A stretch of 64,000 nt of DNA from Prorocentrum cordatum (lineage: Eukaryota > Sar > Dinophyceae > Prorocentrales > Prorocentraceae). Below, one piece after another: positions 44,292 through 53,849 of the stretch (position 1 is its first letter; each line of letters starts with the position of its first letter). The stretch spans positions 224,933 to 288,932 of the forward strand of contig CAUYUJ010015712.1 of assembly GCA_963575745.1 (NCBI GenBank), given 5' to 3'. Under the pieces are notes generated by a model. It was not told the origin of the DNA. It saw only the letters and a list, made by a program, of their open reading frames with translations, and searched no databases. The translations under genes and the position numbers were made by a program.

Positions 44292-44911
44292 GGCCTCAAA
44301 CCTGTGATGCCCCAAGGGGCCTGCCAGGAGCGGAGAACAGGGGGGCCTCCCTCCTTGCACCGAGCAACCGAGAAGGTTTCACGAGGCGGGCCTCCTCCAA
44401 TTGCCAGAATGCGACCTGCTTGGATGCGCCTGGTCCAAGACTGGACTGTCGAGGAGCGCGTGAGATCTCCCTTGTCCCTGTCAAGCTGGATGTCCAGAGA
44501 AAGCACCGTGAGCTCGAAGGAGGGCGTGTGCCGCTGCAGCACAATCTCTTCTGCATGGTGCACATCCCCCTCTCGACGTTGCCCGCGAAACAAGTTGGCA
44601 ACGAAAACCTGTCGTCTAAGAATACGTCGAGGTGGAACAACTGCAAGAGAGCCTGTGAACTTGTCCGTGGCAAACGGCCATTCAACATCTGACGGCGACG
44701 GATCATGTTCCTGGTTGGCCTCATCAACAGCCATCGACTGCATGATCTGTCGAGTCCATCCCGTGATAAAATTGACAGTAACATTGATATATTTGGAGGT
44801 TTCGGCTGGGTCATAGTTCGCACGCACCGCTATGGCGTTAGGAGGGAGGGGGCCATGGAGGCTAAACGAAGGAACAGCTGAGTACGAATGCGAACGCCCT
44901 TGCCGAGTCAA
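44292..44911 (-). pseudogene. LINE C-terminal domain with methyltransferase-like motif
   Basis: The frame ends, just before the gap, with LSLDIQLDRDKGDL, then a helix, then AIGGGPPRETFSVAR and SWQAPWGITG. GGGPPxETFS resembles motif IV of cytosine-5 methyltransferases (PPCQ/E-FS), where the Cys is catalytic. Here it is Arg (CGT on the - strand, one step from TGT). The LDI-GDL stretch before it fits the earlier SAM-fold strands. Dinoflagellate retrotransposons with cytosine methyltransferase domains are known. Whether this is that domain or only a look-alike is unsure. The gap hides what follows. Confidence 0.5.
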
Positions 44912-44929
44912 CTCTTTATTTTGCCGACG

Positions 44930-45883
44930 CTAAATCTCTGTCATGGCTTCTCCATCTGCCATTGACTTCGGAGATATGTGTCGCAAGGAGTAAACCGGGA
45001 AAGCTGGCCGCCAAGACGAAACATGCTTGAGCAGCAAGTTTCTGGAAGAACAGTATTTGAGGCATGCCGCACACCAGGTAGTCGATACTCTGGCTCTGGC
45101 AAGGTCAGTGTAAGAAAAATGATTTGTACGAATGTGTGAGTCAAGCGAGTGGCTTGATAAGAACGTGCTGTCGCGCAAATGGCAGGCCAGCTGATCCTGG
45201 GGGGGTCGGGGCACGGGTAAGCCTTTGCTTGGAGGCAAGCCAGCAGCCGTAAAACTCGCCAGCAACCTCCGCTCCCATGCCTTAACCTTGACGTCCCTTT
45301 GCAAACGATCAGTAGCAGCACTAAGAGCCTCCTTGAGCGTTGTTTTCCATGCCGAAGGAGACTTGGCAACCTCCTCAACCCATTGTCCAGGCTCCGAGCT
45401 AGGTAAAGGCCAATCGGCGTACCTGAAGTGGGACGCCCTCAGCCAAGCAAGATCATCCAAGATCTCAGACGCTCTGAAATCAGCGTGCACCAATGCTTTT
45501 AAAAGGGGCAGATGCATTGTGCACGACCTGACCGAGAAGCCTGAGTCTGAAAACTTGTAACAGGAAAGAGGCCAGGGGTCTTTTAGCAGCAGCGAGGACA
45601 GCTCGATCGGTCGGCCCACCTTTCTCGAAGCCCGGCATTCGCATGATCGATCGATAATGGCGAGCATAGTGCGAGTGAAATCGATTCCAGTCCGATTTGA
45701 GTAGTCAATACCACGTGCCCGACGAGCACATGGCAGCATTAAGTGAGAGGCTATCGAGGAAAATGAGCTTCGGCGCCATGTCCTTGTCTGGGGCCTTCGC
45801 AATAGCCTTGCGAAGGGCCTTGATAGCTCCGCTAGCCTCTCTATCTCTGTAAGTAATTTCTGGCCCCAGGGAACACTTGTCAT
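44930..45883 (-). pseudogene. LINE region after RT with a zinc-finger-like motif
   Basis: A 317-residue frame. Its N-terminal part continues the segment after the RT thumb. Near the end TWCAACLKYCSSRNLLLKH carries CxxC followed by a spaced His, a C2H2-like finger found after RT in several LINE lineages. It overlaps the frame with YADD (45705-46589), so a frameshift lies near 45705-45883. Confidence 0.65.
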
Positions 45884-46589
45884 CTAACACTGCCCCTAGG
45901 TAAACAGAAGAGCGAACCACCGAAATCGCATTGCCACCGCAAGAGAGGCCAGGAACCGAAATCGTGGGGTCGGGGACCGGAAAAGAAAGGTTTTCACGAA
46001 AACTTGGAACACCACGCCCTCTCACATCCAAAAGGGTCTCCGTCTTCCCAACTTTTAGATGTGGCACCAAGCCTGCTGGGGCAAATGCATTGATGACAAT
46101 GCGGCAAAACCTAGGCAGCGCGTCTCGAAATTGATCAAAATCTGTCATGATAACAAAGTTTGAATCATCTGCATACACGAGGCCTGGCATATCCTCTTGT
46201 AGATCGCCTGGGTTCGACGCAAACCAGGTCGTGTGCTTAGGCAGCTGCAGAAGTAATCCTTCAATGGGAAAGCTGGTCAGACACCTTGGCCATGACTTCA
46301 GCAATGATGAAAATAAATATGGCGTCTCCGAATGGCGTGCCTGGGCGTGTTCCTTGGTTAGTGATGGCGATATGCTCTGCACCTGGTACCTGAAACCACC
46401 CCATTCGGAACGCTTCCTGAACGAGTGCAACAAAATGCGGCGACAGATCGTGCCTATGCAATAGCGGCATCTCCTGTATCCGTTCCTGTAGAAAGGGGCA
46501 ACTAATTGTTTGGCAGACCAGCGCACTGCAGCAAGGAGAGAAGGGAGGACTCGGACGTATCGGTGGTCAAAACAAGTTCCCGAATGCAA
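45705..46589 (-). pseudogene. reverse transcriptase palm with YADD
   Basis: The frame includes LVYADDSNFVIMTDFDQF, the catalytic palm motif, then LKVGKTETLL (block after YADD, K-T-E) and SSVYLGAVLDDKCSLGPEI (thumb, the LG-x3-D pattern). EHIA and GTRPGTPFGDAIF lie nearby in an overlapping frame at 46261-46470, the G-x-P-x-G block. The enzyme identity is certain. The frame breaks upstream near 46470-46570. Confidence 0.85.
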
Positions 46590-47317
46590 GAGTAAAGTGC
46601 ATTGATAACGTCAACAGGAAGGCAATGCACTTGTTCTTGGCCACCGCCGTCTTCTGAAGCACTCTAGCTGCGAGGATAGACACAGGAGTACCCCTTCCTG
46701 CGATGCAGGCAAACTGGTTACTGCCAACCGCACACTCAAGCACGGGCAACAATATTGAACGCAAGAAGCAGTGATATCTTTTACTTTTCCTATATGAGAG
46801 GCAACAAGAATAGAGCGGGAGGCGGACGTAGCATATATGTCCCCCCTCCGTTTGGGTATGTAGGTTAGGTCTCCCCCTTTCCACCGGGCTGGCTCCGACA
46901 CTAACATGGCCCGAAGATAAGCGGGAAATAGGTTTTTCCCAGGAACTTGGCACAAGCCCTAACAAAGGCCCAGTGGAGCCCGTCAGGCCCTGCCGCTGCG
47001 GAGTTGGTAGAACGCAAGGCCCTCTCAAACTCTTGGAGTGACGGCACGTCCTCCCACGTGCGTTCGCCTGGGAGAACAAACAAAGACTTGTTGCAGAAAA
47101 CAGGCCCAAAGAGAAAAGGGGAAACCATTGCAGCAAACTCCTGCGCAGAGAAATGCTTCATCCACCTCTGGTGTGCCATCGGAACTGCAGGAGCAAACGA
47201 GCCGTCAGGCATTTTAACAGACGGAAGTATGTTATGTTGCTTGTGCCTTTTTTCTTGCAGCACCCAACGCACGTAGCGCTGCGTAAGATTTAGTATAATC
47301 CCTTGACGACCATGCAT
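46567..47317 (-). pseudogene. reverse transcriptase N-terminal blocks in three frames
   Basis: Frame 46901-47317 gives a linker and RSTNSAAAGPDGLHWAFVR (RT block 1). Frame 46611-46955 continues EPARWKGGDLTYIPKRRGD and SASRSILVASHIGKV (block 2, including the conserved R). Frame 46567-47136 then supplies CAVGSNQFACIAGRGTP (the Q-x-G block). Two frameshifts therefore lie within 400 bases. Confidence 0.75.
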
Positions 47318-47341
47318 CAGAAACCTCGTTGGCTATGCATT

Positions 47342-47700
47342 TTAGCTTGTCGGGTGCATCCAGCGTGACGCGACGATTGACTTCCAAAACATACGGTTCC
47401 AAAGCCAAAATTGAAAAGCCGAGAACCTAGTCGCAATGACTTTAGACCTCCACCACAGCTCACCCCAACAGATAGGGGCCCGGCTTGAAGAAACGGAAGT
47501 GACCAGAAGCGAAATCGCAGCATGATCGATTGTGGCTTGCCTCTGTATATTGCCTTTGTGTCTAGCTCTGCGCTTCCATCTCATCTTAAGCGCGGCCTTC
47601 GCCTTCTGAAGAGCTTGCTGCGAAATACGGCCTAGCTGCGCACTCCGATGCAGGCAAGCGTACGGCACGGGAGAAGAAGGGGAAATGGAGGAGGCCCAAA
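47342..47700 (-). pseudogene. end of LINE endonuclease, truncated
   Basis: The frame 47342-47668 has IDHAAISLLVTSV. This fits the (S/I)DH motif at the end of EEP endonucleases, followed by a linker with CW. Upstream of about 47700 the resemblance stops, so the insertion is probably 5'-truncated here. Confidence 0.55.
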
Positions 47701-47934
47701 GATTTCTGACCGTGTTGATTCTTTTCTATTTCAGGAAAGTCTTGAGTGTGAGAGAGGAGCAATAATTGGAAAGGGGAAAAAAGCGAGACTGGAGGACGAA
47801 AATCCCACTTCTTGGACCAGCTTACTTTGCGCCAGCCGCATAGAATGACACGCATGCTCAGCCAATGACCTTCAAAGCGCAACTGCAGAAGGGAGCGACG
47901 CGTGATATGTAGAGCTTACAATTTCTGTGCTGGA

Positions 47935-48120
47935 GCCGGGAGGAGGAGGGAGGAGGAGGGAGGAGGAGGGAGGAGGGAGGGGATCCTCGGGGCGGGACTG
48001 GACGGGGAAGGGACAGGGCGGGACGGCCCGGCACGCGACGGGGACCGGGCGGGACGGGGAAAGCAGAATCGCTGGACGAGGCAGGGCGGGGCGGGGCGGG
48101 GATGAGGGGGCAGCGATAGG
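47935..48120. repeat. GGA tract and GGGACGGGGA minisatellite
   Basis: GGAGGAGGGAGGA at 47940-47980, then GGACGGGGAAGGG-like units to about 48060 and GGGCGGGGC to 48105. Confidence 0.85.
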
Positions 48121-48268
48121 GTCGATGATCCTCAGGACGTGTGTTAGCCCAATGTGTCTCAATCCCGTTCGGCCTGGGTCGGCCATCGTTACGCCACGTG
48201 CGTCGTGTTGAAAGGCTTCGATGGACCAGCACACGTTGGCGATAACACACGTTCTGAGGATCATCGAC
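48121..48268. mobile_element. 148-bp foldback element
   Basis: GTCGATGATCCTCAGGACG, then GTGTTAGCCCAATGTG, at the left is mirrored by CACACGTTGGCGATAACAC, then CGTTCTGAGGATCATCGAC, at the right. There is no coding capacity. Confidence 0.75.
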
Positions 48269-48334
48269 AAAAGGGGGAAGGGATGGGCTCGAGGAGGGGG
48301 GGGGGACAGGGCTCGGGGGGACGGGGAAGGGCAG

Positions 48335-48445
48335 AACGCCTCGGCCCCCAAACGCCCCCCAATCGCAGACTGGGGCCTGGGGCCTATCGCCGATCTGTCG
48401 ACGACGTATCGCCGATTCCACGCCGACGTTTCTCCCCCCGTGCCC
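48335..48445. mobile_element. possible family A relative
   Basis: Interior motifs ATCGCCGATCTGTCGAC and GTATCGCCGATTCC match the copies at 7566 and 13993. The ends are less clear (GGCCCCCAAACG and CCCCCCGTGCCCCC). Confidence 0.45.
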
Positions 48446-48449
48446 CCTC

Positions 48450-49060
48450 AGGGGAGCGAGGGGGGCAGGGCCGGAGGCGGCACTGGGGCGGCGAGGAGGG
48501 AGCCAAAGTACGAGGCAGTGGCGTTGGAGGCAGGCAAGCAGGATGCCAGGAGCGGGGATGCGGGGATTGCCAGGGTTACCGCCATCACAAGAGTGATATG
48601 ATATTGCATGCCACCCCCTGAGCTCGAAGCACCGCGGCTACGAAGAAACAGGAAGCCCACCCGTGGAGCCAGCAGAGACAACACCAAACAAAAGATGTTC
48701 ACTCCTGCCAAGCCAGACCACCAAGAGCAAATCAAGCAGCACTCATCCGTGGCGCGCCGCGCGTTCCGACAATTCCGAGGCGGCGGGCGCACTAGCCTCA
48801 GATAACGACACGCCCATCGGCGTGCCGCCCCAATTAGCCTCCGTGGGGCACCACTCCCACGCGAGACCAGCCCTCCCCCACGCTCGCCCGGGCGGAGGAC
48901 AGGGGCCGTGGGGGGGAATGGGAGGGCCAATATTGGCGACGAGGAGAAGAGTCTCTCCCCTGCCCGCCCCTGCCGAACATCGTGGTTGCCCACAACCCTC
49001 GGGCAGTCACAGACATGGTGACGATCGGTCTGCAACCCTCTTGTTTGCCCGGGAGAGAAT
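48450..49060. other. no recognisable gene
   Basis: GC-rich. Long frames on both strands without motifs. Confidence 0.45.
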
Positions 49061-49400
49061 CCCAGTGGCACAGGTGCTCGATTTCGGGAGAGGGGGGAGG
49101 ACAGGACGGAGGAGGAGGAGGAGGAGGAGAAGCTGAGACTGGATGATAATAGCGGACGAATAAGCACGGATGGCAAACGGAGAAGGGCGGAGGAGGAGCG
49201 ACGGGACGGAAGAGGAGCGGGGAGGAGGGGAGGAGGGGGAGGGGAAGGGGAGGAAGGAGAAGGAGGAGTAAGGAGGAGGAGGAAGGAGGAGGGGAGGAGG
49301 AGGAGGAGGAGGGGAGGAGGGAGGGGAGAGGGTAGGGGTTGGGAATGGAGGGGAGGAGAAGGAGGAAGGAGAAGGAGGAAGAGGAGAAGGCAGGCTGCAG
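49060..49400. repeat. GGA-rich microsatellite
   Basis: GGAGGA/GGGGAGGAGG runs with interruptions. - strand frames rich in Ser/Pro/Leu are artefacts. Confidence 0.9.
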
Positions 49401-49675
49401 GGGCCACGGCACGGGCAGGGGCAGGGAGCTGCGGGAGGAGAGGGAGGCAGAGGGAGCGGGGATCGGACTCCCAGCTCGCGACTCGCCGTGAGGATTGCGC
49501 CGGTTCTATCCTTGCGTCAATCGTCGCTCGGGGGCGACAAAGAGGGGGTTGATGACTAGGGGGGGCGGACTAGGTCGTCGTCGTCGACGTCGTGGTCGTC
49601 GTTCTATCCTTGCGTCAATCGTCGCATTATGTCCGTTGAGCGTTCAGCCTCTCGTTGACGAGACTCGACGTTTCA

Positions 49676-49724
49676 GTGGGAGGTTTCGAACCTCCCACAA
49701 TGACTAAAACGTTGAGTCATTGTG
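49676..49724. other. two overlapping hairpins before Rab exon 5
   Basis: GTGGGAGGTT-TCG-AACCTCCCAC (49676-49698) is a perfect 10-bp stem. CACAATGACT-loop-AGTCATTGTG (49696-49724) is a second perfect 10-bp stem that shares three bases with the first. They lie 54 bases before the exon 5 acceptor. Confidence 0.8.
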
Positions 49725-49777
49725 ACAGCGGTTGCCTCGATGCATTTGGTGTTTTGTTTTCCTCGGCCTGTTGCCAG

Positions 49778-49819
49778 GCAATGGGCGTTGTGATCACGTA
49801 CGACGTCACAGATCAGGAG
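49778..49819 (+). CDS. Rab GTPase exon 5 (beta-4, YDVTD)
   Basis: It reads AMGVVITYDVTDQE from 49778 in the phase left by exon 4. AMG-VVITYDVTD is the strand and RabF5-like motif of Rabs. It is preceded by TGTTGCCAG. The 3' junction is ambiguous: AG occurs both at its end (GGAG-CCCAG) and before exon 6 (CCCAG-TCG), so the intron can be drawn as GC...CA or CC...AG. The joined protein, DQE-SSFDHV, is clear in either case. Confidence 0.87.
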
Positions 49820-50690
49820 CCCAGACCGAAGGGAAAGTATGTGTCGGAGCTGGGGATGATTAGTTGCGCCTGCGCGTTAATAGCTTGTCTTGCTTAGAGA
49901 CGTATGAGTACCCACGCGACCGACTTTGAGTCCGATTAGGAGGCCGGTGGTAGGAGTGCTTCGTCTTCGATACATCAGGTCTTCGCGCATGTGGGCCCGA
50001 ACAAATCCACAACTTACAAGCTTGCCCCATTTCTGAACAGCAATTGAGCCACAACTGATCTACACCAAAAACGCAGTTGCTGCCGAAATCTGCGCATGCT
50101 TGCCTCACAGCTTGTTTACGAAGGCTCCACAAGATGCCCGTCATTGATTCACAGTTGAGACAAGTCCTGCACAGCTAGACCACAATCGATGCATGCTTTG
50201 CGCGCAGCTATTCACCATCGATCGCATCGCGGCACCACCGCACGACGACACCACGACGCCGCGGCATTCCTTGATCTGCATGTGGCTATCACAATGGCGC
50301 CGCAGCGCATCCACAACGGAACCGCCATCGATGCAGCATTGAGTGACAAATGAGCGTAGCAGAAGAGGGGGTTGCGCCGACATGCGCGCGTAAGTTGCCC
50401 GCGTAAGGTCGCGTACGCGCCCTCGTTTCCAACGTAGCGTGCCGCACTGGCGGCCCACGTCAGCCACCGCGTACGCTCGCTATGTTATCTTGCGTGAGAC
50501 CCGTTCCTTCCCGTCGCTCAATGCGTCCACACCGCGGCACAACGACCCCCCGCGCGGCAGCCCGCTAAAGGAGGAGGAGGGGACCCTTCAACTTGCCAAG
50601 AGTCAATATTCTGTATAGGGCAAGAATCGCCCCCCTCATCGGATCCGCTGGAGGGGTGTTGGGCACGTGCTGTCGGAAGGGGTGGAGGGG
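49820..50690. other. no recognisable feature at start of intron 5
   Basis: Balanced sequence with ACAGCTTG/CACAGTT and CATCGATCGCATCGC words. No motif. Confidence 0.45.
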
Positions 50691-50694
50691 GGGT

Positions 50695-50770
50695 TGGAGG
50701 TGGAGGAGGAGGAGAAGTAGTAGGAGGAAAAGTAGGAGGGGGAGGAGGAGGAGGAGGAGGAGGTGGAGGA
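50695..50770. repeat. GGA microsatellite
   Basis: GGAGGAGGAG with AGTAGTAGG breaks. Confidence 0.9.
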
Positions 50771-50939
50771 TGGGGGGGATGGGCAAGCTCTGTCGGAAGG
50801 TTTGTCGCCCACCCGCGATTCATCTCCCACCCAGGGTAGGCAGCATGTGCCCGGACATGGCAGGGCACTGCGAAAAACAGCGCTGACCCACGGAGTCACG
50901 AGTCGGGCTTACGGCACGACGCGGCACACGGCGACCCAG

Positions 50940-51140
50940 GTTGCGCCATAGGGTCCGCCATAGGTTGCACCATCGGTAGTGCCGTAGGTTGTACCGTAGT
51001 CCTCATCACGAAGTCACTTTTTGGCATGCTGTGTCAAGGTTTCGCTGTAGATTCTGTCACAGGTTCTGCCACGGGTTGCACCGTAGGTTTCACCAGAGGT
51101 TCTGCTGGAGGTTGTGCCATAGTTTGCGGCGTAAGTGCTG
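50940..51140. repeat. 12-base tandem repeat (GTTGCACCGTAG-like)
   Basis: Units such as GTTCTGCCACGG, GTTGCACCGTAG, GTTTCACCAGAG, GTTCTGCTGGAG and GTTGTGCCATAG follow one another exactly every 12 bases. A small related patch lies near 55105-55190. Confidence 0.85.
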
Positions 51141-51249
51141 TGTCGGTTCTGGCCAGGTTCCACCACAAGCTGCGCAGCAGTCCGCCGGACCGAACCATGT
51201 CTTGGTCCGTTCTGCCCAGACTGCGCCATACATGTCGCCACATACAAGC

Positions 51250-53830
51250 TTATTGCACGAGATACCCACGATGTTGTGTCGCACTATGCTGTGTCGCACG
51301 ATGCTGTGGTGCACCACGCTGGCGCATCTTTTATACTATCATCGGCGGCTCCCGCACCGACCTGGTCACCGACCAGGTCACCGTCTCCCGCACCGACAAG
51401 CTCACCGACGACCTCACCGACCAGCTCGTCGACTCCTGCGCCGACCAACTCGCCGCTCCTCAGGCCGACGACGGCACTGTCGAAGTGAAGGCATATTGCA
51501 CGAGATGCCCACGATGTTGTGGCGCACCATGCTGTGTCGCACGATGTTGTCTTGCACCACGCTGGCGCAGCTCTTGATACTGTCATCGGCTGCTCCCGCA
51601 CCGACCAGCTCACCGACAACCGCACCGACCAGCTCGTCGACTCCTGCGACGACTAGCTCGACGCTTCTCAGGCCGACGACGGCACTGTCGAAGGGAAGGC
51701 ACATATTGCACGAGATGCCCACGGTGTTGCGTCGCACCATGCTGTATCGCACGATGTTGTGTTGCACTACACTTGCGCAGCTCTGGACAGTAACATCGGC
51801 TACTATCATCGGCTGCTCCCGCACCGACCAGGTCACCGACTCCCGCACCGACCAGCTCACCGACAACCGCACCGACCAGCTCGTCGACTCCTGCGCCGAC
51901 CAGCTCACCGCTTCCCAAGCCGACGACAGCACTGTCGGAGCGAAGGCATATTGCACGAGATGCCCACGATGTTTCGTCGCACCATGATGTGTCGCACGAT
52001 GCTGTGGTGCACCACGCTGGCGCATCTTGTTTACTATCACCCGCACCGACCAGGTCACCGACCAGGTCACCGACTCCCGCACCGACAAGCTCACCGACGA
52101 CCTCACCGACCAGCTCGTCGACTCCTGCGCCGACCAACTCGCCGCTCCTCAGGCCGACGACGGCACTGTCGAAGTGAAGGCTTATTGCACGAGATGCCCA
52201 CGATGTTGTGGCGCACCATGCTGTGTCGCACGATGTTGTCTTGCACCACGCTGGCGCAGCTCTTGATACTGTCATCGGCTGCTCCCGCACCGACCAGCTC
52301 ACCGACAACCGCACCGACCAGCTCGTCGACTCCTGCGCCGACTAGCTCGACGCTTCTCAGGCCGACGACGGCACTGTCGAAGGGAAGGCACATATTGCAC
52401 GAGATGCCCACGATGTTGCGTCGCACCATGCTGTGTCGCACGATGTTGTGTTGCACTACACTTGCGCAGCTCTTGATACCAACACCGGCTACTATCATCG
52501 GGTGTTCCCGCACCGACCAGGTCACCGACTCACGCACCGACCAGCTCACCGACAACCGCACCGACCAGCTCATCGACTCCTGCGCCGACCAGCTCACCGC
52601 TTCCCAGGCCGACGACAGCACTGTCGGGGCGAAGGCATATTGCACGAGATGCCCACGATGTTGCGTCGCACCATGATGTGTCGCACGATGCTGTGGTGCA
52701 CCACGCTGGCACAGCTTTTATACTATCATCGGCGGCTCCCGCACCGACCAGGTCACCGACAAGGTCACCGACCCCCGCACCGACAAGCTCACCGACGACC
52801 TCACCGACCAGCTCGTCGACTCCTGCGCCGACCAACTCGCCGCTCCTCAGGCCGACGACGGCACTGTCGAAGGGAAGGCCTATTGCACGAGATGCCCACG
52901 ATGTTGTGTCGCACCATGCTGTGTCGCACGATGTTGTCTTGCACCACGCTGGCGCAGCTCTTGATACTGTCATCGGCTGCTCCCGCACCGACCAGCACAC
53001 CGACAACCGCACCGACCAGCTCGTCGACTCCTGCGCCGACTAGCCCGACGCTTCTGAGGCCGACGACGGCACTGTCGAAGGGAAGGCACATATTGCACGA
53101 GATGCCCACGATGTTGCGTCGCACCTTGCTGTGTCTCACGATGTTGTGTTGCACTACACCTGCGCAGCTCTGGATACTAACACCGGCTACTATCATCGGG
53201 TGTTCCCGCACCGACCAGGCCACCGACTCCCGCACCGACCAGCTCACCGACAACCGCACTGACCAGCTCGCCGACTCCTGCGCCGACCAGCTCACCGCTC
53301 CCCAAGCCGACGACAGCACTGTCGGAGTGAAGGCATATTGCACGAGATACCCGCGATGTTGCGTCGCACCATGATGTGTCGCACGATGCTGTGGTGCACC
53401 ACGCTGGCGCATCTTTTATACTATCATCGGCGGGCACCGACCAGGTCACCGACTCCCGCACCCACTCCCGCACCGACAAGTTCACCGACGACCTCACCGA
53501 CCAGCTCGTCGACTCCTGCGCCGACCAACTCGCCGCTCCTCAAGCCGACGACGGCACTGTCGAAGTGAAGGCTTATTGCACGAGATGCCCACGATGTTGT
53601 GGCGCACCATGCTGTGTCGCACGATGTTGTCTTGCACCACGCTGGCGCAGCTCTTGATATTGTCATCGGTTGCTCCCGCACCGACCAGCACACCGACAAC
53701 CGCATCGACCAGCTCGTCGACTCCTGCGCCGACCAGCTCGCCGATTCTGCGGCAGACGACGGCACTGTCGAAGTAAAGGCATATTGCACGAGATGCCCAC
53801 GATGTTGTGTCGCCCCATTGGGGGATCACG
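51250..53830. repeat. three-part higher-order satellite, about 700-bp period
   Basis: The marker GCACGAGAT occurs at 51255, 51498, 51708, 51953, 52187, 52397, 52642, 52885, 53095, 53340, 53578 and 53786. The spacings repeat as about 243, 210, 245, so three different monomers form a unit of about 690-700 bases, present about 3.7 times. Inside each monomer a CACCGACCAGCTCACCGAC sub-repeat occurs. Frames on both strands are open for hundreds of codons (RTDQLTDNRTDQL) but change with each indel, so they are not taken as genes. Confidence 0.92.
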
Positions 53831-53849
53831 ACGGCTTTTGAGCACGCAC

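Larger units (their letters stand above)
44292..47700 (-). mobile_element. 5'-truncated LINE on the - strand
   Basis: On the - strand, in order from 47.7 down to 44.3 kb: the end of an endonuclease, reverse transcriptase blocks 0 to 7 with YADD, a C2H2-like finger and a C-terminal domain. The pieces lie in different frames, so it is dead. It differs from the + strand LINE in RT sequence (YADD, AAGPDG) and in its C-terminal domain, so it is another LINE lineage. The 3' end is lost in the gap. The 5' truncation fits target-primed insertion. Confidence 0.8.
40580..49777 (+). other. Rab intron 4 (GC-AG, about 9.2 kb)
   Basis: It starts GCCGCTCCTCC and ends CCTGTTGCCAG. GGC occurs at both junctions (CGC-GGC-CGC, CCA-GGC-AAT). 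It contains a CTC tract, palindromic elements, the CAT tract with the assembly gap and a - strand LINE. Confidence 0.8.

Noticed and set aside
43707-44816. A 369-codon poly-His frame across the gap
   Set aside because: It is CAT repeat joined through N bases; the N run has no coding meaning.
49676-49698. tRNA T-arm (GGTTTCGAACC)
   Set aside because: No matching D-arm, anticodon arm or acceptor stem could be drawn around it; it is a plain hairpin.
51026-53374. Long frames in the higher-order satellite
   Set aside because: Both strands are open and monomer indels shift the frame; no start, domain or codon bias supports a gene.
51250-53830. CRISPR-like regular repeats
   Set aside because: Monomers of 210 to 245 bases with internal sub-repeats and no unique spacers; the genome is eukaryotic.
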